Shown here: positions 1 to 11,269 of the stretch, in pieces
How positions within the stretch are numbered: the first letter of the stretch is position 1
Layout: every line of letters starts with the position of its first letter
Source: Cryptomeria japonica
Lineage: Eukaryota; Streptophyta; Pinopsida; Cupressales; Cupressaceae
Reading direction: 5' to 3'
Assembly (NCBI RefSeq): GCF_030272615.1
Contig: NC_081412.1
Coordinates: forward strand, 143,699,247-143,763,246
DNA: 64,000 bases
The notes under the pieces: model-generated
What the model saw: only the letters and a program-made list of their open reading frames with translations
Databases searched by the model: none
Told to the model about the DNA's origin: nothing
Position numbers and translations under genes: made by a program

Positions 1-790
1 TTAACCTGAATATGCAATGTTGTCATGTGATCTACAAAGTCTTCTGCTTCTGAACTTCTCTGGTCTTTATTGCTAATGTCTCTCAACTTTGATATACCTC
101 TAGGATGCACTCTGGTAATAATCTCAAAAGGTGTTTTTCTAGTACTTCTATTCACTGAATTATTGTAGGAAAACCGTGCTTGTGCAAGAATCAAATCCCA
201 ACTTCTAGTTTTATCTCCCACTAAACATCTCAACAAGTTTCCCAAATTCTGGTTAACAACGTTTTTCTGTCCATCAGTCTGTGGATGAAAAGTAGAACTG
301 AACTTCAAATCTATCTTCATCTTTTTCCAAAGTGTTCTCCAAAATAGCCAACAAACGTAGTGTCTCTGTCTGAAACTATGATCTTAGGTAATCCATGCAA
401 TCTCACCACTTCCTTGAAAAATAGGTATGCTACATGCAATGCATCTATTGTCTTCTTACAAGGTATGAAATGAGACATCTTTGAGAATCTATCCACTACA
501 ACAAATATAGAATTATTCCCCCCTTGGCATCTTAGGAAATTCAAGTACAAAGTCCATTCTTATATCCTCCCAAGGTCTTATCGGTACTATCAAAGGTTTA
601 TACAATCCCACATTCTGACTAGTACCTTTTGCAACTTGACAAACTTTACAAATTTACACATATCTCTTAACATCCTTATGAATCTGGGGCCAAAAGTATT
701 GCTCAGTCACCAATGCTACTATTTTGTCAATGCCAAAATGTCCACCTAGTACTCCACTGTGTTTCTCCTTTATCAGGTTCTCTCTCATAG
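1..790 (-). pseudogene. gypsy integrase, interrupted and partial
   Basis: The minus strand encodes an HHCC-type zinc region (motif CKVCQ near 640-660, with a stop just before it). The catalytic core follows: MDFVLEF near 550, [14 protein letters not shown] and VSDRDTTF near 365. At about 270 comes the HPQTDGQ signature of Ty3/gypsy integrases. The longest clean stretch is 317-550; downstream the frame shifts but remains recognisable to position 1. In an active element this enzyme inserts the cDNA into the nuclear genome. Here the stops and frameshifts rule out a functional product. Confidence 0.88.
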
Positions 791-984
791 AACTCTTAGG
801 TATGAACAACTGAAATCCTATGAATAACATCCCATCCTAAATGAAGTAATCCAACCATTTTCTTTTGTCTACCATAACCGGTTCTCTACATGCTTTCTAA
901 GGTTCTGCAAAATCTGGGTCTTCAAATATTCAAATCCTAATACTGCCACTCTCATCTCTGTCAGCAAATTCCTTCTCCTACTCA

Positions 985-1380
985 TTGCATGAACAAATTT
1001 GTTATATTTCTCACTTCTATGCTTCAACAAAAAGGTGTAAATCTACAAGAATTCTACCCATCTCATATGTCTCTGATTCAACTTACTCTGACTATTCAAA
1101 TACTACAAAGCTTGATGATCTGTATAGAACACAAACTCCTTAGGCAACAAGTAATGTCTCCACTTCTTCAAGGCTTGAACTATGACATAGAATTCTTGAT
1201 CATACATTGAATATCTCCTCTGGGCATCATTTAATTTCTCACTGAAATAGGCTAATTCTCTTCCTTCTTGACTCAAGATGACTCATATTGTTGTTCCACT
1301 TGCATCACAATCCACTTGAAATAGTTTATTGAAATCGGGTAAAGACAACACACACTGCTCAGTCACTTTCTACTTCAACA
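985..1380 (-). pseudogene. gypsy RNase H domain, decayed
   Basis: Between RT and integrase the minus strand can be read, with stops and shifts, as the RNase H core: YSMYDQEF near 1200, then HYLLPKEFVFYTDHQAL, then a block ending RWVEFL. This matches the domain that degrades RNA in RNA-DNA hybrids during reverse transcription in Ty3/gypsy elements. No continuous frame survives. The region from about 700 to 985 is the decayed connection to the integrase. Confidence 0.75.
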
Positions 1381-1423
1381 TTTTAAATTTTTTTTTTGCT
1401 CTGGTGGTCCACTTGAATTCCTT

Positions 1424-2002
1424 CTAATCTCCTCTCATGGTCTCAGTCATAGGGTTACAAACTGAACTGAAATTTTTGATGAACTTTCTGTAGAAACTAG
1501 CCAATCTGTGAAATGATCTTACCTCTCCAATGCTTTCTAGTGTAGGCCACTGAACAATTGCTTTTACTTTCTCAGGGTCTATCTTCAAACCATCCTCAAA
1601 TATCACAAATCCCAAATAGACTAACTCATCCTTCATGAAAGTACACTTCTTAATATTTATTAGCAACTTTTCTTCTCTCAACCTCTACAAAACTTATCTC
1701 AATTGCAACAAATGCTCCTCTTTTGTCTTAATTAAAATCAGAATATTATCTAGATATACAATAATAAACTTACCCAAGAATTTCTTCAATACCTCATTCA
1801 TCAGCCTCATGAAAGTACACAGTGCATTAGTTAACCCAAAAGGCATCACTAACCATTCATACAGTCCTTCATTTGTCTTGAATGTTGTCTTCCACTCATC
1901 TCCTTCTCTGATCCTGATTTGATGATATCCACTCTTCAAATTTATCTTTGTAAAGTATTTTTCTTCACTCAAATAGTCCATTATGTCATTCATCCTAGGC
2001 GG
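1424..2002 (-). pseudogene. gypsy reverse transcriptase, N-terminally truncated
   Basis: Two minus-strand blocks (1694-2002 and 1424-1681) hold RT palm and thumb motifs: [10 protein letters not shown], the [10 protein letters not shown] block, the MPFGLTNA block and the catalytic block read as YLDN instead of YLDD or YVDD. These are followed by the YLGFVI and RSFHRLASFYRKFIKNFS thumb region. The catalytic aspartate change and a stop near 1685 mean the enzyme is inactive. Upstream RT motifs are missing because the sequence switches to an unrelated LTR at 2003. Confidence 0.9.
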
Positions 2003-3344
2003 CAATGAAAGGTAATTACAAGAGAAAAAAATATCATCATAATCAAAATAAAATATTGACAAATGCATAGATCAACAAAATCTTCTTCATTCCATCAATG
2101 CTAAAATGTGAGCTCATAGACTCAACACTTTTGAAAAATAAAACTGTGCAGTTCAGAAAATAATGGTGCCCCCTCTTTTTTACAGCAGAAAGAGAAAAAA
2201 AAGAAGCCCTACTCTTTTCTTTCATTACATATATAGCCTCTCTCTTTTTTTTAAACAGAATTTTGGTTATCAATGATTGATTCTTGAAAAGATTATTAAT
2301 TAATCTTTTCTTTTATCTTTTATCTTCTTCCAGACAACTCTTCTTTTTTTTTTAGCTTCAAATATTTTATCTTCTATTCCTTTGTAAGAAATATTTGTAG
2401 AAAATTTAAATTAAACATATCTAATTGTGTTGACAGGTGGACATATTTTTTATATCTCCAAGATAAATTATTATCTAGATCTCCTTTTCAAAAGAGTCCC
2501 CACCGTGAGCTTCTCATAATAATATTTTCCTCATAATTTTTTATAGACCCGTACACATAGATCAATAATGTTTGAACGCAATAATATTTTGTCAATCACT
2601 TCGACATGGATTTAGAAAACTATGTTTTCTAAAATAAATCAAATATTCAGCATGATCCAACGATTCAATTTATATTTATGCCTCCCGCACAGAGACTTAA
2701 TTTTCTGTCTCATAAATTTCGTGGTTATAGGTTGCATTGAAATTTACAAACAATATACATGGCAATGTTATTGGATTATTGAACTTATTGAATTTTGAAC
2801 TCACACACTCTGAACCTGCATCTGTTTAATCTAATGAATCTCTGAGCTCTTAATTTGAACCTCTGAAATTAAACCTACAAACTTTGAACCTTGAACCTGC
2901 GGACCTTGAAACTTGAACCTTGAACCTGTGGACCTTGAACTTGTGGACCTTGAACCTTGAACCTTGAACCTTGAACCTTGAACCTATGGGGTTCAATAAA
3001 AAGGTTCAAAATTATACTTTGCCCATAATATGCTTCATTTATCACTTTGTCTTCATATTTAGCTATGCGTTGAACCTTTGAACCTTGAACCAAAGAAGGT
3101 TCAAAGTTCAAGTTCAATGACCAAAAATTACAAAGACCTTACACTCATAAAAACTAAAGTTGTGATACAACCTGCTTTGGTTGAACTCAAACTTTGAACT
3201 TTGCAGAGTTTCAACCAATAGGTTCAATTCAAGAAAAACTTCAAAAAGACAAAAACCTAGAATAATACAAGGCCCGACTAAATGAACACTCATTATTTTG
3301 AGGACGTGAGAGACATAGTGCAAGTGATAATATGGAGGGTAATA
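2003..3344 (-). repeat. 3' LTR of the 2003-7249 element, truncated
   Basis: This is collinear with 5951-7249. Shared landmarks include the block starting GGCAATGAAAGG, the ATGCATAGATCAACAAAATC block, the TTGAACC repeats and the terminal ATATGGAGGGTAA. The last bases read AATA where the partner LTR has AACA, a single change at the terminus. The low end stops at the RT junction and lacks the sequence matching 5464-5950. Confidence 0.8.
2880..2990. repeat. TTGAACC heptamer minisatellite in LTR
   Basis: About 110 bp is built from 7-bp CCTTGAA units with interspersed GTGGA variants. The matching place in the other LTR (about 6841-6890) holds far fewer units. Reverse-orientation GGTTCAA units occur nearby at 2997-3010 and 3093-3120, so the region can fold back on itself. 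Confidence 0.9.
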
Positions 3345-4640
3345 TTGGCTCTGACTCGGGGATGAGGACTATAAGGATGAAGAGAATCTAGAACATCTCT
3401 AGGTGAGATGAGTACCATATCTAGTGGGCAACAAAATCAAATAAATTACATAAATAAAAGACATTTTTTTGGAGAAGGGTGGAGGGAACAAGGCAAGAGA
3501 TGAAATTTAACAAGCCAAAACTGGAAAACCAAAACCACTAAAGCCTACAAAAAACCAAACACTTTATTTGCAAATATGTAAAAGGGTGGGAAAACCCCTT
3601 TACCTCAAGGAAACTCCAAGCTACTCATGCAAAACCATTAATTGTTTGGGAGAAATATGAGCCAGTGCGAAAAAGTGGTCGGCAAGAAAGAAGATTCATT
3701 CCCAACTGCCAGTCTGCAACCACCGTGAGAAGAGACCCAACAATAATGTATTGTAAAATATTTTCAAATAAAATATTGGGTCCAAAAAGCCACTCTGCAT
3801 TATAAATTTCTGAAGCCACCTGAGATGTCTTGACACTATGTTGTACATGTTGATTTAAATTTGCATCAGAATGTTGTGCCAGATTGTCTAAATAATTGAC
3901 CAGACTCTGAATTGGGCAACCTCTATAAATATTTTGAAAGCAACACTCATCCTCATGTGCTGGTTTCTGAGATAGAGGTAATATGACATCATTTTCAAAA
4001 TAAAAAGACTTCAACATCGGGTAGTTGCCTGACTCTTCTAGGCACAATTTATTTTAAAAACTCTCATCACCATATCTGAATGTTTTGAAGTCTGGCTACA
4101 TATTAGATATTATATCAACAATAGATAACTCATTGCCTTCTGCTTGTTTTCTAACACCCTCATAATTTCTCAAACACTCAGTCTATAATTGTCTTTCACC
4201 ATAGCTACAAGTGAATTGAAAAGAATCATAATGCATTGGCATACCAACCTCTAGTTGTCCACATCTATCTATTTTTTTCTCATGGTGGCCCTTTATGCTT
4301 GCTTGATCATTTGCTGAAACTGCATCAAAAATTTTAAATGTGAAAGATTCAAAATCAGAAGAAGAAAAAATTTCCAAGAAACTTTTTCTTAATTCCTCAT
4401 TATTCATATCATCAAAAGTTTTCTTAATAGAAGATGTGGTTGGGCAAGCTGCCAATTCTTTTGGTTGAATAACATGATCATCTGCATCTCTAGAAAAATC
4501 AAATCCATTGGCTTGAAAATAATAAACTCTTGCAATGTTAGAAGTGTCATTCTCAGTTTCAGAAGATGCTCAAAAATCCTTTTCATTAAAAATTGTCAAG
4601 TTTTGACAACAAGGAATAGATGATGCTGACTTTGTTTCTT
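3345..4640 (-). pseudogene. Unrecognised frames in the internal region
   Basis: Two minus-strand frames of moderate length lie here: 4183-4455 and 3625-4047 (140 codons). I do not recognise either. The first has an acidic start (MNNEELRKSFLEIFSSSDF); the second has a hydrophobic stretch (ILQYIIVGSLLTVV) that could cross a membrane, and a cysteine-rich patch. They follow gag in the same orientation and occupy the place where pol would be. From 3345 to about 3600 I see only AT-rich non-coding sequence, with no clear polypurine tract before the LTR. They may be a divergent Gag tail, a captured host fragment or chance frames. Confidence 0.35.
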
Positions 4641-4705
4641 TCATGACAAGATTCTTTTCCAAAGGCTTCTTTCTTGGGTAAAATTTTTGATTATGAAAGT
4701 AAATT

Positions 4706-5355
4706 TTAGATTCCTAGAACTTTCACAACACATTTACTCATGCATTTCATTCCACTCACAATCATATCATCATCTATCTCAACAACTTCTTTTTGTGCAT
4801 CCTCTAGATTTTGCACCTTCTTACGTATCAACAAAAAGTTAATTTTAGGATGCAATGCAGCAATAAATACACATAATTGATTATTTTTAGGCGGTTGAGA
4901 CCCCAAAGGAATCTTTCCAACACACCGATTAAATATTTCAATGAAACTTCTAATGGGATCATCTTTCTTTTGTATTTGAAAGAAATTAAGTAACAAATCA
5001 TATGTATCAATCACAATTTTGAATCTTTCAAGAAATTTTACCTTAAATCATTCCAGCTAGTAATGCATCCATATTCTAAATTTTGAAACCATTATCCAAC
5101 ATTTCCAGTGAGGCTTCCAACAAACAATCTCACAAATACATCTTCTTCTTCCACTCCAAGAATTCCACAGGAAACAGTAGCTGCTTTAATATGATCATCT
5201 ACATCTTGAATTTTATCTCCATCAAACTTTGAAAAGCATTCACTTGATCTTTTAGGTAGGGTTGAATATTTTGGTAGAGAAAATGGACCAAAATGAGTCC
5301 CCCATGGCTGTGTTACAGCCAAAGCCATGATTTCAGACTGGAATTCTTCAACCAA
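4706..5355 (-). pseudogene. gypsy-type gag, frameshifted
   Basis: The minus strand from 5355 reads as the start of a plant gypsy Gag: a short N terminus, then FDGDKIQDVDDHIKAA and a block ending VRLFVGSLTG, followed by a broken W-F..L...SW.DL region and the helical segment of 4706-5014 (DPIRSFIEIFNRCVGKIP). This is the capsid-like retrotransposon Gag fold that packages element RNA. At least two frame changes and stops separate the pieces. It sits just downstream of the primer site, as expected. No zinc knuckle was found. Confidence 0.65.
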
Positions 5356-5439
5356 ACATAAACAGAGTCACAAATCTCCTTTCACACAGAGATGTCTTTA
5401 AAACCTGGGGAAAGAAAGGATTGATCTTTTGATTTTGAA

Positions 5440-5457
5440 TCCCCAGCAGAGTCACCA
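5440..5457 (-). other. Primer-binding site, tRNA-Arg-like
   Basis: On the minus strand, six bases inside the LTR end, is TGGTGACTCTGCTGGGGA. It closely resembles sites complementary to the 3' end of plant tRNA-Arg (TGGCGACTC...TGGGGA) used by Ogre/Tat-type gypsy elements. The position and TGG start support the call. The tRNA identity is from memory of the family and was not checked by alignment. Confidence 0.6.
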
Positions 5458-5463
5458 AAAATC

Positions 5464-7249
5464 TGTTGGTTAATAGATTTGTCCTTAAATTCCTTTCAAA
5501 AATGACCCCCAAACACCCAAATTGAAAGACAAAAATAAAAACCAGCAGTTGAGTCACTTGCAATGGTGAGTGCAAGTGCTCTTTGAATTTTGATATGAAG
5601 GTACAACTCCCTTTGTTGGATAAAAATGTATATCTCCTGAATATGATTTTAATCGGAAAATAATAAAGGCAACTAACATCTGCTCATAGCCATGGCACAG
5701 ATGCAAATATCAGAATTTAAAATGAAGTGAATGAAGATAAGTAAAACACAATTTAATTACCCACACTAAAGAAAATACCCTTTCCAATAGAATCAAAATT
5801 ACTTGGACTATGATCGAGTCTCTCTCATGCCTCAAAGGATAAGGGGGATCAAAAAACCCAGGCAAAGAGCTAACAACAGATTTCTTTCCAACATACAAAT
5901 TATTTCTAAAATCAAAGTTTCAGAATCAAATACATATACATAATTTGATGTAACAAAAAAGGCAATGAAAGGTAATTACAAGAGAAACAAATCTCATTGT
6001 AATCAAAAGAAAATATTGACAAATGCATAGATCAACAAAATCTTCTTCATTCCATCAATGTCAAAATATGAGCTCATAGACTCAACACTTCTGAAAAATA
6101 AAAATGTGCAATCCAAAAAACAATGGTGCCCCCTCTTTTTTACAACAGAAAGAGAAAAAAAATAAGCCCTGCTCTTTTCTTTCATTACATATATAGTCTC
6201 TCTTTTTTTTTTTTAAAGAGACATTTAGTTATCAATAACTGATTCTTGAAAAGATTATTAATTAATCTTTTCTTCTATCTTTTATCTTCTTCCCGACAAC
6301 TCTTCTTTTTTTTAGCTTCAAATCTTTTATCCTCCATTCCTTTCTAAGAAATATTTGTAGAAAATTTAAATTAAACACATATAATTATGTGTTGATAGGT
6401 GGACATATTTTTATATCTCCAAAATAAATTATTATCTTGATCTCCATTTTAAAAGAGTCCCCACTGTGAGCTTCTCATAATAATATTTTCTTCAGAAGTT
6501 TTTATAGACCCGTACTCAAAGATCCATAACTTTTGAATACAATAAGATTTTTCCGATCGCGTTGGTGAGGATTTAGAAAACTAGGTTTTATAAAACATAT
6601 CAAAACTTCAGCACGATCCAATGGTTCAATTGATAGTTATTACCCCCACACAGAGACTAAGATTTTTGTCTCAGAAAATTTGTGGTTATAGGCTGCATTG
6701 AAAATTACAAACAATATACATGCCAATGTTATTGGATTATTGAACTCACTGAATTTTGAACTCACACACTTTGAACCTACATCTGTTTAATCTGATGAAT
6801 CTCTGAACTCTAAATTTGAACCTCTAAAATTGAACTTGCGAACTTTAAACCTTGAACCTATGGACCTTGAACCTTGAACCTGCGGGTTTCAATTAGAAGG
6901 TTCAAAATTACAAACTTTGCCCATAATATGCTTCATTTGTCACTTTGTCTTCATATTTAGTTGCATGTAGAACCTTTGAATCTTGAAACTTGGACTAAAG
7001 AAGGTTCAAAGTTCAAGTTCAATGACCAAAAATCACAAAGACCTTACACTCATAAAAACTAAAGCTACGATACAACCCGCTTCGGTTGAACTCGAACTTT
7101 GAACTTTGCAGAGGTTCAATCGATAGGTTCAATTCATGCAAAACTTCAAAAAGACAAAAATCAAGAATTATACAAGGCCTGACTTAATGAACACTCATTA
7201 TTTTGAGGATGTGGGAGACATAGTGCAAGCAAAAATATGGAGGGTAACA
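5464..7249 (-). repeat. 5' LTR of the 2003-7249 element
   Basis: 1786 bp with terminal TGTTACC...CCAACA on the minus strand. Positions 5951-7249 align with the left LTR; 5464-5950 is preserved only here. It contains the shortened TTGAACC repeat patch at 6841-6890. Its outer end at 7249 abuts the Tat-type element. Confidence 0.72.
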
Positions 7250-9065
7250 CATTCGTACAAACTTCGTTCTTCGAAGTTTCGTCCAAGGGTAACAAGGTTT
7301 GCTTCATCCCATTAGCCACAATAGTGTATGTATTCTTCCTCCCATCATGTACTGCCTACCTATCAAATATTCACAAAATACTTCAAACTCATCATCATCA
7401 CCATATCATCTTAGAACTAAAACAGGGGATCAACCACCCACTTTGTGCCCATATCACTTCCACGAATGCATGCTTCAAACATGGCTAGAACTAGGTATCA
7501 AAGTCATAGACAACCTAAAAATGAAATATGGGATGAATAAGAAGAGGATGTAAACCCCTTTTCTAAAAGAGAGGGCCCAGACACCCCTACACAAGAACAA
7601 ATAGAAGAAGCCACTAGTAATCCTAGATTTAACACACTCTTTGAGGAAATTCTCAGGAGAAATGGTGACACCCATTTTCTAAGACTTGCTTAAGAAGGAG
7701 AAAAAATCTCAATAGACTTTAACGTGTCACAACTTAGGGATATACTAGAATAAGCCCAACATAGCCATCAACAAGAGAAAAATTAAGACAATAGAAGGAC
7801 ACAAAATACCCACAACTATGATGATAACTATCAACAAGGGAATATCCTGCCTCCTCCCACATGAATGGATATGTTAAGACAACAAATGCAAGACCTCGCC
7901 CAACAAGATATACTCAGGAAGGTCACAAAAGAAATATGCTCTTGAAGATATCTATCCATTTCCATTTGACTAGAGCATGACCATGCCTCCTTTCCCACAC
8001 AATTTTGAAATACCAAAATTTGACAAATACAAAGGGAAAAGAGATCTGAAGGACCATGTAAGAGAATTTTACTTTGCATGCTTAAAGGTGGCATATGAAA
8101 AAACATATCTAATGTGCCTTTTCCCTCAAATTTTAGGCGGATCGGCCATGCAATGGTTTTCATGTTTGCGTAGAGGAATACAAACATTTGAGGACCTAGG
8201 ACAAAAAGTTATCACTCATCATGTGCATAACATAGAACAAGATGTCTCCATGGATGATCTATGCAATACAAAACAAAAAAATGATGAGTTATTCTTGACA
8301 TTGTTTACAAAGATGGAGACACCTTTCTAGTAGACGTTCCTTCCCTATTCTCGAAGAACAATTATTTGAATTTTTTTCAAACTTAAATGAGGAAATGGAA
8401 TCTACTTAGACATAAAATATTTAAACATTTTCAAAGATGTGATAGCCCAAGGGCTTAAAATTGAGAAAGCCCTTATAAAAAAGGGACTTGTCAAAGTATA
8501 CAAAGACAACAAGGATGGTCCGTGACCAGCCTACAATAGTGACAAACCAAAGTTTTGGGCCAAGAACAAAAAAATTATCAACGATGGTGATGTAGACACA
8601 AGAACTATCAAAATGGTCCAACCCATAGTCAAAATTGCAGGACAAGTAGATAATCGCAACAACCCCACTACCAACCAAGGTAATCCCCAAAAAAATCAAG
8701 GAAATAAAATTCCTAACATGCAACAAGAGGCACCTAAAAATAGGCACCCCACCTACAAACCCAATCACATGTACATACTCTTGGGAGAACCACTTGAAAA
8801 GATATTATGGCAACTCGTATCTTCCGATCTCATCACATTGCCTAAAATGTCAAACTATGAACCACAAATTAAACCTTCATGTTGGAGAGATAATGAGTAT
8901 TATGAATTTCACAAGGGAAAAGGACACAAAACAAAAAGATTCTATTGGTCAAAAGATATCATTCAAGATCTTGTTGATCGAGGTGACATAGAAGTAGATG
9001 GCCATAATGAAAAAAATTCCAATGCTGATCATACCATGTTCAAAAATCCACTCCCATCAAGGTAA
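7250..9065 (+). pseudogene. Tat-type gag, decayed
   Basis: The frame at 7977-8330 has the Gag capsid pattern: FEIPKFDKYKGKRDLKDHV, then MQWFSCL, then FEDLGQKVITHHVHN. The frame at 8613-9065 has the late Gag zinc-like segment YEFHKGKGHKTKRFYWSKD (C and H ligands partly lost) and ends at NPLPSR, where the copia element entered. Stops near 8331 and 8400-8610 break the frame. 7250-7976 precedes the capsid region and may be the Gag N terminus or leader; only short frames are present there. Gag forms the cytoplasmic particle in active elements. Confidence 0.75.
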
Positions 9066-9070
9066 GAACC

Positions 9071-10105
9071 TGTTGGTATTTTGGTATGGTCTAGTCATTG
9101 ATGTCAACACTTACTAACACTTATCAACTCTGGCACTTTGAAGAATCAGCAATGTTCACCAGCAAGCGACTTATGCACAGTCACCGGTATCTGGTACACC
9201 GACACTTGGAATGATATGGAAAAAACTTGGTTATGTTGAAAACATCATTTGGAAACTTTGTCTTGGAGATTTATTCATTGGTATATTCATAATTGCATAT
9301 TTTCTATTACTGGAAAATAAGTCCAGGATAAGCACCAACAGGCTTATCTATTCCAGATCAGCATGACACACTTTGGAGATGATTTTGTTGTTATTATAAA
9401 TTCATCAAGCCAACATGTTGAATCGGTTATTGCATTGGTTATTGATTTACTTGTAAAATGTTTAATTGTAATATATTTTAGTAGCTGACTTACTAAAATT
9501 GGTCTTAGGTTATGGTATATATGTAAGATCTTATTTGTAAGATCGATATGCGATAAGGATAAGGAATTGTAAGAAGGTATATGCAAGAATAAGCAGAGCT
9601 ATACATGCAAACATCATTTGAAGGTAAATAAAGGTTTTTGTGAAGACAATCAGAACTACACTGGTACTGAATCCAACATAGAAAGATGCTAATTTGAGCA
9701 GTACATTCTTATTGGATTTAACCATCCAATTGTAGTCAGTGTGACTCTTATTTGTGTTTGAGCAGTGAGCTCTAAGCGCTTGGCCTTTCTGCATGTGCAC
9801 ACCCCATTTGTATACACATACTATCTACAGTAGTATCATCTGATTGTGGGTAAGGTTTCCCACCGTGGTTTTTCCCCTTACAGGGTTTCCACATAAAAAT
9901 ATTGGTGTTATGTGTTCTGGATTTTATTGACTTTTTGTTTCATGCATTAATCTTTACCGGTACTGCAATTAACTAATAAAACTGTCTACCAACATAAAAG
10001 TCTGGTTTACTAGTATTAAGCATTAAAGTTGGTTAAGTTGTTTTTGGTTAAATTTATTTGACAACTGATTCACCCCCCCCTCTCAGTTGTCTCCGAGACC
10101 TAACA
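9071..10105 (+). repeat. copia 5' LTR
   Basis: It begins TGTTGGTATTTTGG and ends GAGACCTAACA. It contains the block CCCACCGTGGTTTTTCCCC...GGGTTTCCAC (9858-9895) shared by all copia LTRs of this window, and a C-run before CTCTCAGTTG near the end. The matching 3' LTR is at 14934-15997. Confidence 0.95.
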
Positions 10106-10107
10106 AT

Positions 10108-10119
10108 TGGTATCAAAGC
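10108..10119 (+). other. Primer-binding site, initiator tRNA-Met type
   Basis: TGGTATCAAAGC lies three bases inside the 5' LTR. It differs by one base from TGGTATCAGAGC, the usual plant copia site complementary to initiator tRNA-Met. It marks where minus-strand DNA synthesis starts. Confidence 0.9.
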
Positions 10120-10161
10120 TTAGTCCTCTTTTGCATAAGTTTAATAGCTTGAGGAGATCCA

Positions 10162-11240
10162 ATGTCTACTAACTATTTTAGGAAGGACAATCTTGAACTT
10201 GATGGAACCAACTATGGCATATGGAAGATCAGAATGGAGACATATTTGAATTGCATTAGAAAGGACATCTAGGAAGTTACAAAGAATGGCTATACTGCTC
10301 CTACTCCCGGTCATCCTAATCCACCTACCTTAGGAAAAGATGAGAAAAATAATTGCAAAGCTAGAGAAGCACTTTTGAGCGCATTATCAAATCAGCAAAT
10401 CATGGGATTATCAGATAGATCAACTACTAAAGCTATTTAAGATCACTTGGAAACATTGAATGAAGGAGATTCCACAGTCAAAATTGCAAAACTTGAAAGC
10501 TTCTAGGTCAGGTATGAAAATCTAAAAATGGAAGAAGATGAAAGGATTTCTGCTTTTATGGAAAGAGTTAATGAAATTGTTTTGGGTATTAAATGTTGTG
10601 GAGGAACCTTAAGTGAAGATGAAATTGTTTCAAAAGTTTTAAGAGGATTGCCACCAGCATATAAAATGAAGGTTACTGCTACAAATGAGTTGAGAACAAT
10701 GCCTAATACATCAGTAACTAGGGATACATTGATTGGAAAACTTTTAGCTTTTAAAATTGAGGAATTTGGTCCTGTTGCTACTACAAAGATAGATTAATCT
10801 TAAGGCATCAACATCATCTGCACCATCATTTGACAAGTCTAATTGGAAAGCCTTTTATGCAAGAGAACTTGAGGAAAGTGGGAGAGAAAATGAAGAACTT
10901 GAAGAACTTGAAGCATTATTTGCAAGATAAATGCGTAAAGGTCCACTTGGAAGTAAGTATGAAGGTAAAGCACCCTTTAAATGCTTTAACTGTAATAAGA
11001 TTGGTCATATGGCTTCAAGATGCCCTGATAGACATGCTAGACTAAGAGAAGAAGCTTTAAGAGCATACGAGCCTAACCCTGAATATTAGAGATACAAATT
11101 TAAGAAGAATAAAGATAAATCTTGTTATCTTGTTGATGAAGGAGTCACTGATGATTATGGTGAAGATCTGGCAGACAATGGATGGGTTTTTGTTGCTATA
11201 ACAGAAGATAAACCGACACCTACTGCTCAACTAGTAGAAT
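10162..11240 (+). pseudogene. copia gag, several stops
   Basis: The likely start is the ATG at 10162 (MSTNYFRKDNLELDGTNY), the usual opening of plant copia Gag, followed by YGIWKIRMETYL and the helical UBN2-type region (clean from 10528 to 10797). A canonical zinc knuckle CFNCNKIGHMASRC is at about 10978-11022 in a shifted frame. Stops interrupt near 10270, 10438, 10504 and 10795, several explained by one-base changes of Gln or Trp codons. The product would bind and package element RNA if intact. Confidence 0.9.
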
Positions 11241-11269
11241 AGGCCCTGGTAGTAAAAATTAAAGTTAAG

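Larger units (their letters stand above)
1..2002 (-). mobile_element. Ty3/gypsy pol fragment (RT, RNase H, integrase)
   Basis: Reading the minus strand from 2002 down to 1 gives reverse transcriptase, RNase H and integrase in the RT-RH-IN order diagnostic of Ty3/gypsy. The element continues past the left edge, so its 3' LTR is not visible. The RT begins abruptly at 2002 without its N-terminal fingers, which makes 2002/2003 a deletion or insertion junction. Stops and frame changes interrupt all three domains, so this is a dead copy. A chromovirus-like lineage is likely from the integrase wording, but no chromodomain is in view. Confidence 0.9.
2003..7249 (-). mobile_element. Non-autonomous gypsy-like LTR element, gag without pol
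   Basis: Two direct copies of a long sequence (2003-3344 and 5951-7249, the second extended to 5464) flank about 2.1 kb. In minus orientation the right LTR begins TGTTACCCTCC at 7249 and ends AACCAACA at 5464. It is followed by a primer-binding-like site and by gag-like frames. The left LTR lacks its last ~490 bp, replaced by the neighbouring RT sequence. No RT, RNase H or integrase lies between the LTRs, so any movement needed enzymes from another element. No target duplication can be checked because one end is lost. Confidence 0.72.

Noticed and set aside
2880-2990. Regular repeats resembling a CRISPR array
   Set aside because: Units are only 7 bp, contiguous, without spacers, in plant DNA within an LTR; it is a minisatellite.
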